The position numbers and the translations under genes were made by a program. From Gammaproteobacteria bacterium (GTDB lineage Bacteria > Pseudomonadota > Gammaproteobacteria > Pseudomonadales > Ketobacteraceae): 56,608 bases of DNA. The stretch covers positions 1 through 56,608 of the forward strand of contig JABLXQ010000040.1 of assembly GCA_013178375.1 (NCBI GenBank). The letters are read 5' to 3'. Of the stretch, positions 1-8,476 are shown one piece after another. How positions within the stretch are numbered: the first letter of the stretch is position 1; the number at the start of each line of letters is the position of its first letter. The notes below the pieces were generated by a model. That model did no database searches, was not told the origin of the DNA, and saw nothing but the letters and a program-made list of their open reading frames with translations.

Positions 1-829
1 CCGCCGGAAGCAAACCGTCCTGCAGCAGGTGATGCAGGCAGGCACCGGGCGCGGCGCTGTGAGGGTCACCCAGCTGCTCGTACAGATCGACCGCGTAACA
101 ATGCGCCGGCAAACCGAGCTGCTGCGCCAGACGGTGCGGAAAATTACGCTCGATCTGCGACGCCACCAGGATGTCGATCTGTGCTGGCGCAATGGCATGA
201 CGTTGCAGAAAATCGCGGGCGGTTTCGACGGCAAAAGCGCCCAGCTGCGCCACACAATCCGGTTCTGCAGTGTAAATAGCGTGGGAACGTCCTTCCGTAC
301 CGAATTCGCTCACTTCGCCTTGAATGCGATAACCAACCGTACTGCCCGCCGGGCCAGTCTTGAACAGGAAGGGCCCAAACCCGTGCCCGTCGGTGGTGCC
401 CGGTTGCAGCAGCACGGCGGCTCCCAACGTGGAAAATGGAAAATCACCCTGCCACTGCCCGGACGGATGCACGTCCGCCGCCACGATCAAAACATTGCTG
501 GCGGCGCCCGTCTGCAGCAGCGAATTTCCCAGCATGGCTGCGTTGAGAAAACCGGTGGCGCCACTAACCAGATCATAGGACAGGGTGCGCTGCTGCAACG
601 AATTCTTGGCCGGGTCCGGATTCAATTCCATCTTCTGCTGGATCAGCGCCGCGATGGATGGTTCCATGACGTTATTTTCACGGTATACACCGACATTGAT
701 CAGCACGTTGACGTCGCCCGGGGCAATGCCGGCACCACCCAGGCACTGCATGCCGGCACTGGCGGCGCTGTCGACGGCACTGGTGGAATGAAGATCGCAA
801 ACAGCGGTATGGCACAGAACTGCATTCAT
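1..829 (-). CDS. Ketoacyl-synthase-III-like protein without catalytic triad (partial, runs off left edge)
   Basis: The reading frame opens at an ATG at 829 that overlaps the TGA of the upstream gene (ATGA) and stays open for 276 codons to the window edge. The protein has the thiolase/KAS-III fold signature but starts about 40 residues later than FabH. At the nucleophile position, aligned through the Asp-Leu-Val-Ser-Gly segment, it has Ala91 instead of Cys. The usual active-site His and Asn are replaced by Ser224 and Asp255. It keeps a Met-Glu-Pro-Ser motif (Glu56) aligned with the catalytic glutamate of OleA, a residue absent from FabH. From family knowledge, such a subunit pairs with an active KAS-III in lipstatin biosynthesis (LstA/LstB). 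I infer a non-catalytic partner of the 826-1872 product. Confidence in the fold is high, in the heterodimer moderate. The C-terminus is outside the window. Confidence 0.82.
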   Translation of the reverse strand, partial: MNAVLCHTAVCDLHSTSAVDSAASAGMQCLGGAGIAPGDVNVLINVGVYRENNVMEPSIAALIQQKMELNPDPAKNSLQQRTLSYDLVSGATGFLNAAMLGNSLLQTGAASNVLIVAADVHPSGQWQGDFPFSTLGAAVLLQPGTTDGHGFGPFLFKTGPAGSTVGYRIQGEVSEFGTEGRSHAIYTAEPDCVAQLGAFAVETARDFLQRHAIAPAQIDILVASQIERNFPHRLAQQLGLPAHCYAVDLYEQLGDPHSAAPGACLHHLLQDGLLPA

Positions 830-1872
830 TGTTCAGACTCCCCATTATTAACGCCCATCTGCCCCAGCTTGATTGAAGCAGCGCCCATCACAATGCCAGA
901 CGCCAGAATCAGCAACAGTATCCGGTCACCGGGTCCGAGCTTACCCTGCCGCCAATAATCATCCAGCACCACCACATGAGAGGTGGACGAGGTGTTACCC
1001 AAACGATTCAGCGAAATGCAGGTTTCCGGCAGTTTGCCGAACGTGCCCTCGCACAACTCCAGCGCCGATTTGATGGCGCGGGTGGACGTCTGGTGCGGAA
1101 TCACCGCTTTGAAATCGGACGCAGCAATGCTGAACTCCTCGCTGTAATAGCCCAGCGTATCCGGCAGGCGCTGAATTACTTCGGCATGGATTTCCATCGC
1201 CCGCGTGTACATGGCCACACCCGGATTGCGATCGCTGGGCATGCCAAAGCAGAGATCGGCAAAACGCGATGACGTAAACAGATCGATGAACTCGATGCCG
1301 TCGTCACCCGTGGCTGCTTCCATGATGATGGCGGCGCCGGAATCACCTACGGTGAGTGACGCAAACTGCGCGTCGATGGGATCACGGATTTCCTTCACGG
1401 CAGTTTCGGTAATCGGCGTGATGCATTCACCACTGAGCACCATGCCGCTTTTTACCGCGCCGCTGCGGATCAGCGAATCCAGGATCTGCACGCCGGTCAT
1501 CATGCCGGCGCAGGCGTTGGTGATGTCGAAATTCAATGCGTCGTCGCGAAAACCCAGCTCCTGCTTCAAGGTCAGGCTCATGGCCGGTTCGACGCAAAAA
1601 CACAGCCCGCCGCGAAAGCGCGTGATGGAGGTAAAAATCAGGATATCAAGATCAGCGACATCGAAACGGGAGGCATCCAGACAACGTTGCGCCGCCGCCA
1701 TGGCCAGCGTGTGGGAATCATCATCTTCCCCCCGCCAGCGCCGCCTGGACACACCCGTGAGTTTTTCCAGATCGAACATGGGCGTCGAGGCCATGCTGGC
1801 GATCAACTCCGCTGTGCTCACTTCCCGTTCCGGCAAATGCACACCAATACTTTCAAAACGGCTGCCTGGCAT
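826..1872 (-). CDS. 3-oxoacyl-ACP synthase III / OleA-like acyl condensing enzyme
   Basis: A 348-residue thiolase-fold enzyme of normal KAS-III length. Visible active-site residues are Cys121 (Asn-Ala-Cys-Ala-Gly), His260 (Ile-Pro-His-Gln) and Asn293 (Leu-Gly-Asn-Thr-Ser). Unlike FabH it carries Glu95 in a Val-Glu-Pro-Ala motif at the position of the OleA glutamate that deprotonates the acyl chain in Claisen condensation of two fatty acyl thioesters. This suggests acyl+acyl joining rather than FabH-type priming. A good Shine-Dalgarno (GGGAGG, 8 nt before the ATG) supports the start. The gene lies 47 nt after the RND exporter gene and overlaps the next KAS-III-like gene, so the pair is probably made in equal amounts. 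It could instead be a FabH paralogue for a special starter unit. Confidence 0.85.
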   Translation of the reverse strand: MPGSRFESIGVHLPEREVSTAELIASMASTPMFDLEKLTGVSRRRWRGEDDDSHTLAMAAAQRCLDASRFDVADLDILIFTSITRFRGGLCFCVEPAMSLTLKQELGFRDDALNFDITNACAGMMTGVQILDSLIRSGAVKSGMVLSGECITPITETAVKEIRDPIDAQFASLTVGDSGAAIIMEAATGDDGIEFIDLFTSSRFADLCFGMPSDRNPGVAMYTRAMEIHAEVIQRLPDTLGYYSEEFSIAASDFKAVIPHQTSTRAIKSALELCEGTFGKLPETCISLNRLGNTSSTSHVVVLDDYWRQGKLGPGDRILLLILASGIVMGAASIKLGQMGVNNGESEQ

Positions 1873-1919
1873 GTGTCATTCCTCCCGTAAATAAAACAAC
1901 TGAAAAGTACAGGTGATAA

Positions 1920-4253
1920 TCAGGTATTGGCATCCGGGTTCGCCATAGCGGGTACCGGATCGCGTCCTGTCAGAAAACGGTCCAGCTGCACCAGCAGGGC
2001 CGGCAGAAAAATCAGATCGAATGCCAATGCCATGAAAATGATGCTGGCCGTCATGATGCTCAACGTGTCGTTCACGGTGAAACGGGACAGGGACAGCAGC
2101 AGGAAACCGGCTCCCAGCGTGAGCGACGACACCACCACGGCGGCACCCGACGTAGCCAGGGATTCGGTAATGGCCTGTTCAGGACTCAGCCCTTCGCGCC
2201 GGCCATTCAGGTATTTGCTCATCAGGTGGATGGTGTCGTCCACGATCAGGCCCATGGTGATGCTGAACGTCATGGCCACGGCGTGATTCACCTGTCCCAC
2301 CGTCAACGTCCACAAGCCGTAAATCACAATGGGCGGCGCGACGTTGGGAATCATGCTGATCAGGCCGAACTTGAACGAGCGCAAACCGATCATCATCATC
2401 GCGGTGACGAACAGCAGCGTGAACAGCGAGCCGTCCATCATGCTTAGGATGATGCTGGTGCCCATGTGGGCGAACATCAGTATTTCGCTGCTGGCTTCGG
2501 CACGCAGGTCTGGATCGTTTTGCTGCAGCCATTGTTCGGCGCGCTGTTCCAGCCCGATCAAGGTCTGGTTGTCGCTCTTGCGCACATTCACCACCATGCG
2601 CAACGATGAGCGGTCCTCACTCAGATCGCGGGTCAGGTCCATGCCGTCCGGCAACGACATTTCATACAGCAGCAGATACTGGGCCGCCAGTTCACGATTG
2701 TCCGGCAAGCGCGCCTCGTCAATATCGCCGTCGTGCATGGCCTGGTTGATGCGGCGCAGCAGATCCAGATAGCTGTCGACGCTGCTCACTTCCGGCTGCT
2801 GTTCCAGCCACAGTTCAAACTGTTCCGCCCGCTGCAGGAATTCGGGATCATTCACCTGCCCCGCTTCTTCGCCGCCCAGGGAATACAGGATGAACTGCAC
2901 GCCTTCGATATTGTTGCGCGCGAATTCCAGTGAATCCTGGATTTCCAGTGAATCATCAAAATAGGTCGCCAGATCGTCATTGACGTTCATGGCCGGAATG
3001 GAAAAACCCAGGAACACGATCGCCGCCAGCACACCCCACAGGATCACGCCGTGGATGCGCAGCACCATGCCCGTCATTTTTCGCATCAATCCCGCCAGCA
3101 CCAGCGGCTTCGCCTCGATGCGGTCCGAGAACAGCAGCGCCACCGCCGGCAGCACCGTATAGGTCACCACAAACGCGATCATCACACCGATGGCGGCCAT
3201 GTTGCCCATGTCGCGAAACGGCGGTGAATCGCCGAAATTCATCGACAGAAAACCCACTGCGTCAGTGGCGCTGGTCCAGAACACCGGGCTGGCATTTTTC
3301 CTCAGGCTCGACTTCATCGCCACAAGCTTGTCCATGCCCTGGCCCAGATTGATGATGTACTGCGTCATGATATGCACGCTGTCCAACACGGCCAGCACCA
3401 TGATCACCGCCGGCGCCATCATGGTGATGGGATTGATGTCGAAGCCCAGCATCACCAGGATGCCCATCGACATGAAGGTGGACACCGCCACTACCGCCAC
3501 CGTGGACACAATGGCCACCCGCGAGCGCAGGAAAAATCCCACCAGCAGAAAAATGGTGGTGAACACCAGTGGATTGACCCACAGCATGTCTTCCATGGTG
3601 ACCTGCAGAATCGCATCCTCAATGGCCACATCGCCGTTGAAATGCAGCGTCAGGCCGGGATAGTCCTGCAACAGCTCCTGCTTCAGCCGGTTCGCGGCCT
3701 CCATCAGTTCCTGCTGGGATTCCAGTTGCGGTTGCGGCAGCGCCACCGTGATCGCTACGGCAGCGGCATTGCCCTGGCGCGACACCAGTTTTCCCAGCAC
3801 CTGCTGATCGGATTCGGCATAGGATTTGAGTGCGGCCATCTCCAGCGGCGTGACATGCTCGCCCTGCTGCAACCGATCGCCATCGAGCAGTGCATCCACA
3901 CTCAGTGAATCACCCTGCACACGCACGCGGGGGTAAGTGGTCAGCGAATCAACCCGCACCGCATGGGGCAATTCCGCGGCAGCCCGGGTGATGCGGTCAA
4001 TCAGCCGCAGATTGTCACTGGTATAGATATTTCTGTCGGCAGGCTCCAGCATGATCAGCAGGAAACTGGATTGCTGATAGCGTTCATCGAACTGCTCCAG
4101 CAGCTTCAGATAGTGATTGTCCTTCTCGAACATCACCTTGATGTCACCGTTGAACGCCATGTGCAGCATTTGTGACGCCGCCAGCGCCAGCACCACCAGC
4201 GTGCCGATCAGCCATTTCAGACGCTGCCGCACCAGATGTTCGATCAGTTTCAT
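1920..4253 (-). CDS. RND superfamily (MMPL-type) lipid exporter
   Basis: A 777-residue inner-membrane protein with the duplicated RND architecture. It has one N-terminal membrane helix (about 14-33), a large periplasmic loop and a cluster of about five helices, and then the same layout repeats. The Gly-Leu-Ile-Val-Asp-Asp-Thr-Ile-His segment in the second half is the conserved acidic RND motif used for proton coupling. MMPL-type RND proteins without a membrane-fusion partner typically move lipids (mycobacterial MmpL, hopanoid HpnN). Its ATG overlaps the stop of the acyltransferase gene (ATGA), and two KAS-III-like genes follow, so it probably exports or places the lipid made by the operon. 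The substrate cannot be read from the sequence. Confidence 0.85.
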   Translation of the reverse strand: MKLIEHLVRQRLKWLIGTLVVLALAASQMLHMAFNGDIKVMFEKDNHYLKLLEQFDERYQQSSFLLIMLEPADRNIYTSDNLRLIDRITRAAAELPHAVRVDSLTTYPRVRVQGDSLSVDALLDGDRLQQGEHVTPLEMAALKSYAESDQQVLGKLVSRQGNAAAVAITVALPQPQLESQQELMEAANRLKQELLQDYPGLTLHFNGDVAIEDAILQVTMEDMLWVNPLVFTTIFLLVGFFLRSRVAIVSTVAVVAVSTFMSMGILVMLGFDINPITMMAPAVIMVLAVLDSVHIMTQYIINLGQGMDKLVAMKSSLRKNASPVFWTSATDAVGFLSMNFGDSPPFRDMGNMAAIGVMIAFVVTYTVLPAVALLFSDRIEAKPLVLAGLMRKMTGMVLRIHGVILWGVLAAIVFLGFSIPAMNVNDDLATYFDDSLEIQDSLEFARNNIEGVQFILYSLGGEEAGQVNDPEFLQRAEQFELWLEQQPEVSSVDSYLDLLRRINQAMHDGDIDEARLPDNRELAAQYLLLYEMSLPDGMDLTRDLSEDRSSLRMVVNVRKSDNQTLIGLEQRAEQWLQQNDPDLRAEASSEILMFAHMGTSIILSMMDGSLFTLLFVTAMMMIGLRSFKFGLISMIPNVAPPIVIYGLWTLTVGQVNHAVAMTFSITMGLIVDDTIHLMSKYLNGRREGLSPEQAITESLATSGAAVVVSSLTLGAGFLLLSLSRFTVNDTLSIMTASIIFMALAFDLIFLPALLVQLDRFLTGRDPVPAMANPDANT

Positions 4254-5590
4254 GCGGCAACCTCCTGCAGCGGCGTTTCACCTTCCGCCATTGCCACGAT
4301 GACCTGCTCCATGTGCGCAAACAGACGGTCGATATGCGCCGGCCGGAAATGGCTGCGGCTATAGCCGACACTCAGGGTGATCCGGTCCCCCACTGTCGCC
4401 ACCGTCACAGTCAGCTTGGGCGGATATTCCAGCGGTGCATACGGAACCAGGCTGCGGATGCGCTCGCCGTCCAGCACCAGACGCTCAATCGCAATCACGC
4501 CCACGTTGGTCAACACCGGAATATGTTCGCCGCGATGCGCCAGCAGTTTTTCCACAACAAAGCGCGCCACGCCGAATGGTAAAAAGTGAAAAATCGGCCA
4601 GATGAACGGGCCTTCGGTGATGCCGGGATAATGGCGCTTGCGCTCTGCCATGGCCGCGCGCACCCGCTGCACCAGCGTCATGAACGGCATGCCGGCTTCC
4701 ATGCTCACATTGGAATTCACGAAACTGGAATAATTGGCGACCCGGTCGGGCGCACCGGCCGGTTCATAGCGGCGCAAATCGTAGGTGTTCAGAACGCAGA
4801 AGGTGTTGTCACGCTCCGGCTGGATGATGGCGTACAGCCCGTCATAAAAAGCAGCCAGTATCAGATCGTTGAAACTGAAACCCTGCTGCTGGCGGAATTT
4901 CGTCATTGCTGCCAGCGTGGCTGGGCTAAACTGGTAGTGCTGAAATACGCGATCAAGTTCGCCTTCCTTCGTATAGGGAAAACGCCAGTTATGCGCCGTG
5001 GCACGATCGATCCACTGGTTGCGCAATGCGAAAAACAACATTCTGACAATATCGTACCAGCGGAAATAGGGCACCAGCTGACGGGTACTGCGCCGCTCCA
5101 TGTCCGTGGCCACCGGACGATAATCCGGATCGGTCGCCAGCCGGTTATAAATCCCGAACAGCCGCTCCAGATAAATCAGCAGGCCACGTCCGTCGATGGG
5201 TACGCAGTTCACGTTCAGGCAGACCGTATCGGTTGCGCCGCGAATCAGCCGCGCACGCACCATGGGTTCGGTACAGCAGTCCATTTTCTGCAACAGGAAA
5301 GTTTGAATCTGCTGGTCCACATCGGCGGCGGATTGTTCATCGCACCAGTCGTAGCTGTCGAGAACAGCAGTGTCCCAGCGCTGCCAGAGGGGTTTCCAGC
5401 GGCTATACAAAAGGCGGCAGCCGAGAATAGGTTCCGCATCCACCGACAACCGCAAGGCACGGCGAAAACGCGGCAGATCGAGTGGTTTCTGCGGGCAAAA
5501 GACGATATGCATGACGTGATCGCCAAAGGACTGCAGGCACACGTTCACATAGTCGAGCAACGTCAAGCGGTATTTTTTATTGTTATTCAT
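4250..5590 (-). CDS. Condensation-domain/WS-DGAT-like acyltransferase with degenerate active site
   Basis: A 446-residue protein with the chloramphenicol-acetyltransferase-like fold shared by NRPS condensation domains, PapA acyltransferases and wax-ester synthases. The N-terminal half ends in the family motif region at 128-134, which reads Asn-Cys-Val-Pro-Ile-Asp-Gly. The HHxxxDG signature keeps the Asp-Gly but has Asn-Cys in place of His-His, so the catalytic base is missing. The ATG at 5590 (Met-Asn-Asn-Asn-Lys) is preferred over an upstream in-frame TTG at 5650, because the residues before it do not look coding. It is the first gene of the minus-strand operon and overlaps the exporter start. 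It could be a cysteine-dependent variant, a binding-only subunit or a decayed enzyme. Confidence 0.75.
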   Translation of the reverse strand: MNNNKKYRLTLLDYVNVCLQSFGDHVMHIVFCPQKPLDLPRFRRALRLSVDAEPILGCRLLYSRWKPLWQRWDTAVLDSYDWCDEQSAADVDQQIQTFLLQKMDCCTEPMVRARLIRGATDTVCLNVNCVPIDGRGLLIYLERLFGIYNRLATDPDYRPVATDMERRSTRQLVPYFRWYDIVRMLFFALRNQWIDRATAHNWRFPYTKEGELDRVFQHYQFSPATLAAMTKFRQQQGFSFNDLILAAFYDGLYAIIQPERDNTFCVLNTYDLRRYEPAGAPDRVANYSSFVNSNVSMEAGMPFMTLVQRVRAAMAERKRHYPGITEGPFIWPIFHFLPFGVARFVVEKLLAHRGEHIPVLTNVGVIAIERLVLDGERIRSLVPYAPLEYPPKLTVTVATVGDRITLSVGYSRSHFRPAHIDRLFAHMEQVIVAMAEGETPLQEVAA

Positions 5591-5989
5591 CGCATCCACC
5601 GTTACATCTACTGCGCGGCCAATTCCTATCGGAATACAGCCGGCAGCCAACAGGTGAACGAATTACAACACGCCCGCGACTCGCCGTTCTCGGATAATAC
5701 GGACGGATTAATAGGCGTATGTGGCCAAAAACGACCGAATGGCACATTGACTGATGTTTAGTTCAATCGCGGGGGATCTGGCTGGCCGCCTATCACAATC
5801 AGTATCGATTCAGCCACACCGGATGGTTTATGGACGCGGCGATTGAAGGTAGGATAGCGCTCCCGTTGCTGAACCTCACCGCATCCGCCGGGCCGACAGC
5901 CGTTGTGGACTGACCCGCCAGGGTTCCACCGCCGGCCTGCAGGTTGTGGTGATTGGCCACAGGGCCGCCGGTCCCCGCTCGGCAATTCA

Positions 5990-6018
5990 TTGGTTTTGTT
6001 CCGCTTCTTTCATATAAT
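5990..6018 (+). promoter_or_regulatory. Sigma-70 promoter for ETF-QO gene
   Basis: TTGGTT at 5990-5995 and a perfect TATAAT at 6013-6018 are separated by 17 bases, about 120 bases before the oxidoreductase start. The -10 is consensus and the -35 matches 3-4 of 6 positions. Confidence 0.6.
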
Positions 6019-6046
6019 ACGCCCGTTTGAATTTTTCGGGCGTATT
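6016..6046. promoter_or_regulatory. Perfect 10-bp inverted repeat at the promoter start site (operator or leader hairpin)
   Basis: AATACGCCCG at 6016-6025 and its exact complement at 6037-6046 flank an 11-base AT-rich loop. The left arm begins inside the -10 box, so the element covers the expected transcription start. That favours an operator over an attenuator. No known regulator site was recognised. Confidence 0.5.
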
Positions 6047-6138
6047 GGCGATTGCAGCCGTGAAACCATTGGTTTCCCTGGGATTTTGCCGGTCGCCTTC
6101 CCCATCCATCCATAAGCTAGAGCCTGAGGAGACGCGTT

Positions 6139-7779
6139 ATGGAACGAGATTCGATGGAATATGATGTAGTCATCGTGGGTGCCGGCCCTGCCGGACTTGC
6201 GGCGGCCTGCAAACTGAAACAGCTGTCGCCGGATATCTCGGTCTGTGTCGTGGAAAAGGGCTCGGAAGTCGGCGCCCATATCCTGTCCGGTGCCGTCATC
6301 GAACCCCGCGCGCTGGACGAACTCTTCCCGAACTGGAAGGAACTGGGCGCGCCGCTGAACACCCCTGTGGTGGGCGACGAATTCTACTTCCTCACCAGCC
6401 AGACCCAGGGCATCAAGCTGCAACACTGGATGATCCCCAAGCCCACCCACAATGACGGCAACTATGTAGTGAGCCTGGGCAACGTCTGCCGCTGGCTGGC
6501 GACACAGGCTGAAGGCCTGGGCGTGGAGATCTTCCCCGGCTTTGCCGCCGCTGAAGTGCTGTTCCATGACGACGGCCGCGTCAAAGGCATCGCCACTGGC
6601 GATATGGGCGTGGGTCACAGCGGCGAGCACAAGGCCAGCTACCAGCCCGGCATGGAACTGCATGCCAAGTACACCCTGTTCTCGGAAGGCTGCCGCGGCC
6701 ATCTGGGCAAGCAGCTGATCAAGCATTTCAAACTGGACGCCGGCAAAGACCCGCAACATTACGGCATCGGCGTGAAGGAACTCTGGGACATCGATCCCGC
6801 CAAACACAAACCCGGCCTGGTCATGCACGGCCTGGGTTGGCCGCTCACTGAAAGCGGCAGCACCGGCGGCTGGTTCCTGTACCACACTGACAACAACCAG
6901 GTGGTCGTGGGCCTGATCACCGATCTGAACTACTCCAACCCCCACGTCAGCCCGTTCGAGGAATTCCAGCGCAGCAAGCTGCACCCCACCCTGCGCCACT
7001 ATCTGGAAGGCGGCAAACGGGTGTCCTACGGCGCCCGCGCGGTGGAAAAAGGCGGCGTCAATTCACTGCCGAAAATGACCTTCCCGGGCGGCATGCTGAT
7101 CGGCTCCGACGCCGGCACCCTGAACCCGCTGAAGATCAAAGGCACCCACGTCGCCATGAAGTCCGGCATGCTGGCGGCAGAAAGCGTGGTGGAAGCGCTG
7201 GGCGCCGGCAAGACTGGCGAGGAACTCACTGCATTCGAAGCCAAACTAAAAGGCAGCTGGCTGTATGAAGAACTGTACAGTGTGCGCAATTTCGTGGGCG
7301 CCATGCACACCTTCGGCACCTTTATCGGCGCCGGCTACATGTGGGTGGAACAGAACATCTTCGGCGGCAAACTGCCGTTCAACTTCCGCGATTCCGTGCC
7401 CGATTACGCCACACTGAAACCGGCGGCGGAAAGCAAGAAGATCGACTATCCGAAACCGGACAACAAGATCACCTTCGACCGTCTGGGCTCGGTGTTTCTG
7501 TCCAACACCAACCACGAAGAAGACCAGCCCTGCCACCTGAAGCTGCTGGACCCCAGCATTCCCATCAGCGTGAACCTGCCGAAGTGGAACGAGCCGGCCC
7601 AGCGTTATTGCCCGGCAGGTGTGTACGAAGTGCTGGACAATGCAGATGGCAGCAAGCGCTTCCAGATCAACGCACAGAACTGCGTGCACTGCAAAACCTG
7701 TGATATCAAGGATCCGTCCCAGAACATCAACTGGGTTGTGCCGGAAGGCGCTGGCGGCCCGAACTATCCGAACATGTAA
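6139..7779 (+). CDS. Electron-transfer flavoprotein:ubiquinone oxidoreductase (ETF-QO)
   Basis: This 546-residue membrane-associated flavoprotein passes electrons from reduced ETF, generated by acyl-CoA and amino-acid dehydrogenases, to ubiquinone. The N-terminus shows the FAD dinucleotide fold Gly-Ala-Gly-Pro-Ala-Gly-Leu (about residues 15-21). The C-terminal ferredoxin-like part has the [4Fe-4S] cysteines, seen as Cys-Pro-Ala-Gly-Val-Tyr and Cys-Val-His-Cys-Lys-Thr-Cys. Length and both domains match the bacterial family. The start is supported by a GAGGAG Shine-Dalgarno. It is monocistronic, with its own promoter and a strong terminator. The ETF subunit genes are not in this window. In fatty-acid users this enzyme is central to beta-oxidation. 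Confidence 0.95.
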   Translation: MERDSMEYDVVIVGAGPAGLAAACKLKQLSPDISVCVVEKGSEVGAHILSGAVIEPRALDELFPNWKELGAPLNTPVVGDEFYFLTSQTQGIKLQHWMIPKPTHNDGNYVVSLGNVCRWLATQAEGLGVEIFPGFAAAEVLFHDDGRVKGIATGDMGVGHSGEHKASYQPGMELHAKYTLFSEGCRGHLGKQLIKHFKLDAGKDPQHYGIGVKELWDIDPAKHKPGLVMHGLGWPLTESGSTGGWFLYHTDNNQVVVGLITDLNYSNPHVSPFEEFQRSKLHPTLRHYLEGGKRVSYGARAVEKGGVNSLPKMTFPGGMLIGSDAGTLNPLKIKGTHVAMKSGMLAAESVVEALGAGKTGEELTAFEAKLKGSWLYEELYSVRNFVGAMHTFGTFIGAGYMWVEQNIFGGKLPFNFRDSVPDYATLKPAAESKKIDYPKPDNKITFDRLGSVFLSNTNHEEDQPCHLKLLDPSIPISVNLPKWNEPAQRYCPAGVYEVLDNADGSKRFQINAQNCVHCKTCDIKDPSQNINWVVPEGAGGPNYPNM

Positions 7780-7799
7780 GCCTGTGATGATGAAAATGC

Positions 7800-7833
7800 A
7801 AAGGGGCCCTTTCTTTGAGGGCCCCTTTCTTTT
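7800..7833 (+). terminator. Rho-independent terminator after ETF-QO gene
   Basis: An 11-bp perfect stem (AAAGGGGCCCT and complement, 7800-7810 and 7818-7828) with a 7-base loop is followed by a T-rich tail. It may also serve the convergent DUF1285 gene. Confidence 0.85.
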
Positions 7834-7897
7834 TCAGCGCTGTTTCAGCTGTTCAATTTTTCGACAGACGACATAACTCTGCCTTTTGGTTCCAGCG

Positions 7898-8476
7898 TCA
7901 CAATTTGCCCAGCACAAACCTCTGCCCAACGCTGTGCACGCACAGCTGGCGCGCACCGTCTACCATTTCCTCTTCCGCCATGTCCACCAGCTGATAAAAC
8001 ACGGCGCGACTGATCAGCGCATCCAGATTGCCACGCACGCGCACATAAGGGGCCGGTTCAGCGGATTGCGCATCGGTGTACACCCGGATCGGGTGATCCG
8101 TATCTGCCACCACGTGATCGCCCACCGAGGTCTCGAACTCCAGCAACGACACGCCGTCCTGCTCGCGCTGCGTCACGCTCACCGCCACGAACGGCGCGTC
8201 CTCCACGCGAATGCGGAATTTCTCCACCGGCGTCACCAGAAAATACTCGTCGCCTTCGCGTTTCAGAATCGTGGAAAACAGCCGCACCATTGCCGGCCGT
8301 AAAATCGGCGTGCCGAGATAATACCAGCTGCCGTCGCGGGCGATGCGCATGTCGAGATCGCCGTTAAAGGCAGGGTTCCATTTTTCCACCGGCGGCAGCC
8401 CCTGACTGTGTTGCTGGTTTTCCACCTGCGCCGCCAGGCGCGCGAGTTCCGTCAAATCAGTTTTCATGATCCGCAT
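7898..8476 (-). CDS. DUF1285 family protein
   Basis: A 192-residue soluble protein resembling the DUF1285 family, a two-subdomain beta-rich fold of unknown function common in Pseudomonas-type bacteria. It has no signal peptide or membrane helix. Two in-frame ATGs are possible, at 8476 and 8467, and both lie inside the end of the preceding sensor-kinase gene, so the two are probably translationally coupled. The product could act with that kinase, but that rests only on the overlap. Confidence 0.75.
   Translation of the reverse strand: MRIMKTDLTELARLAAQVENQQHSQGLPPVEKWNPAFNGDLDMRIARDGSWYYLGTPILRPAMVRLFSTILKREGDEYFLVTPVEKFRIRVEDAPFVAVSVTQREQDGVSLLEFETSVGDHVVADTDHPIRVYTDAQSAEPAPYVRVRGNLDALISRAVFYQLVDMAEEEMVDGARQLCVHSVGQRFVLGKL

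Larger units (their letters stand above)
5591..6138. other. Intergenic region between divergent lipid operon and ETF-QO gene
   Basis: About 550 bases separate two diverging transcription units. The right end holds the probable promoter and palindrome described separately. No convincing coding frame, RNA gene or terminator was found in the rest. I could not identify a good sigma-70 promoter for the leftward operon, which may use an activator or an alternative sigma factor. Confidence 0.6.

Noticed and set aside
29-958. 309-codon plus-strand frame at the left edge
   Set aside because: It is antisense to the KAS-III-like gene, which reads as a coherent thiolase-fold protein to the window edge.
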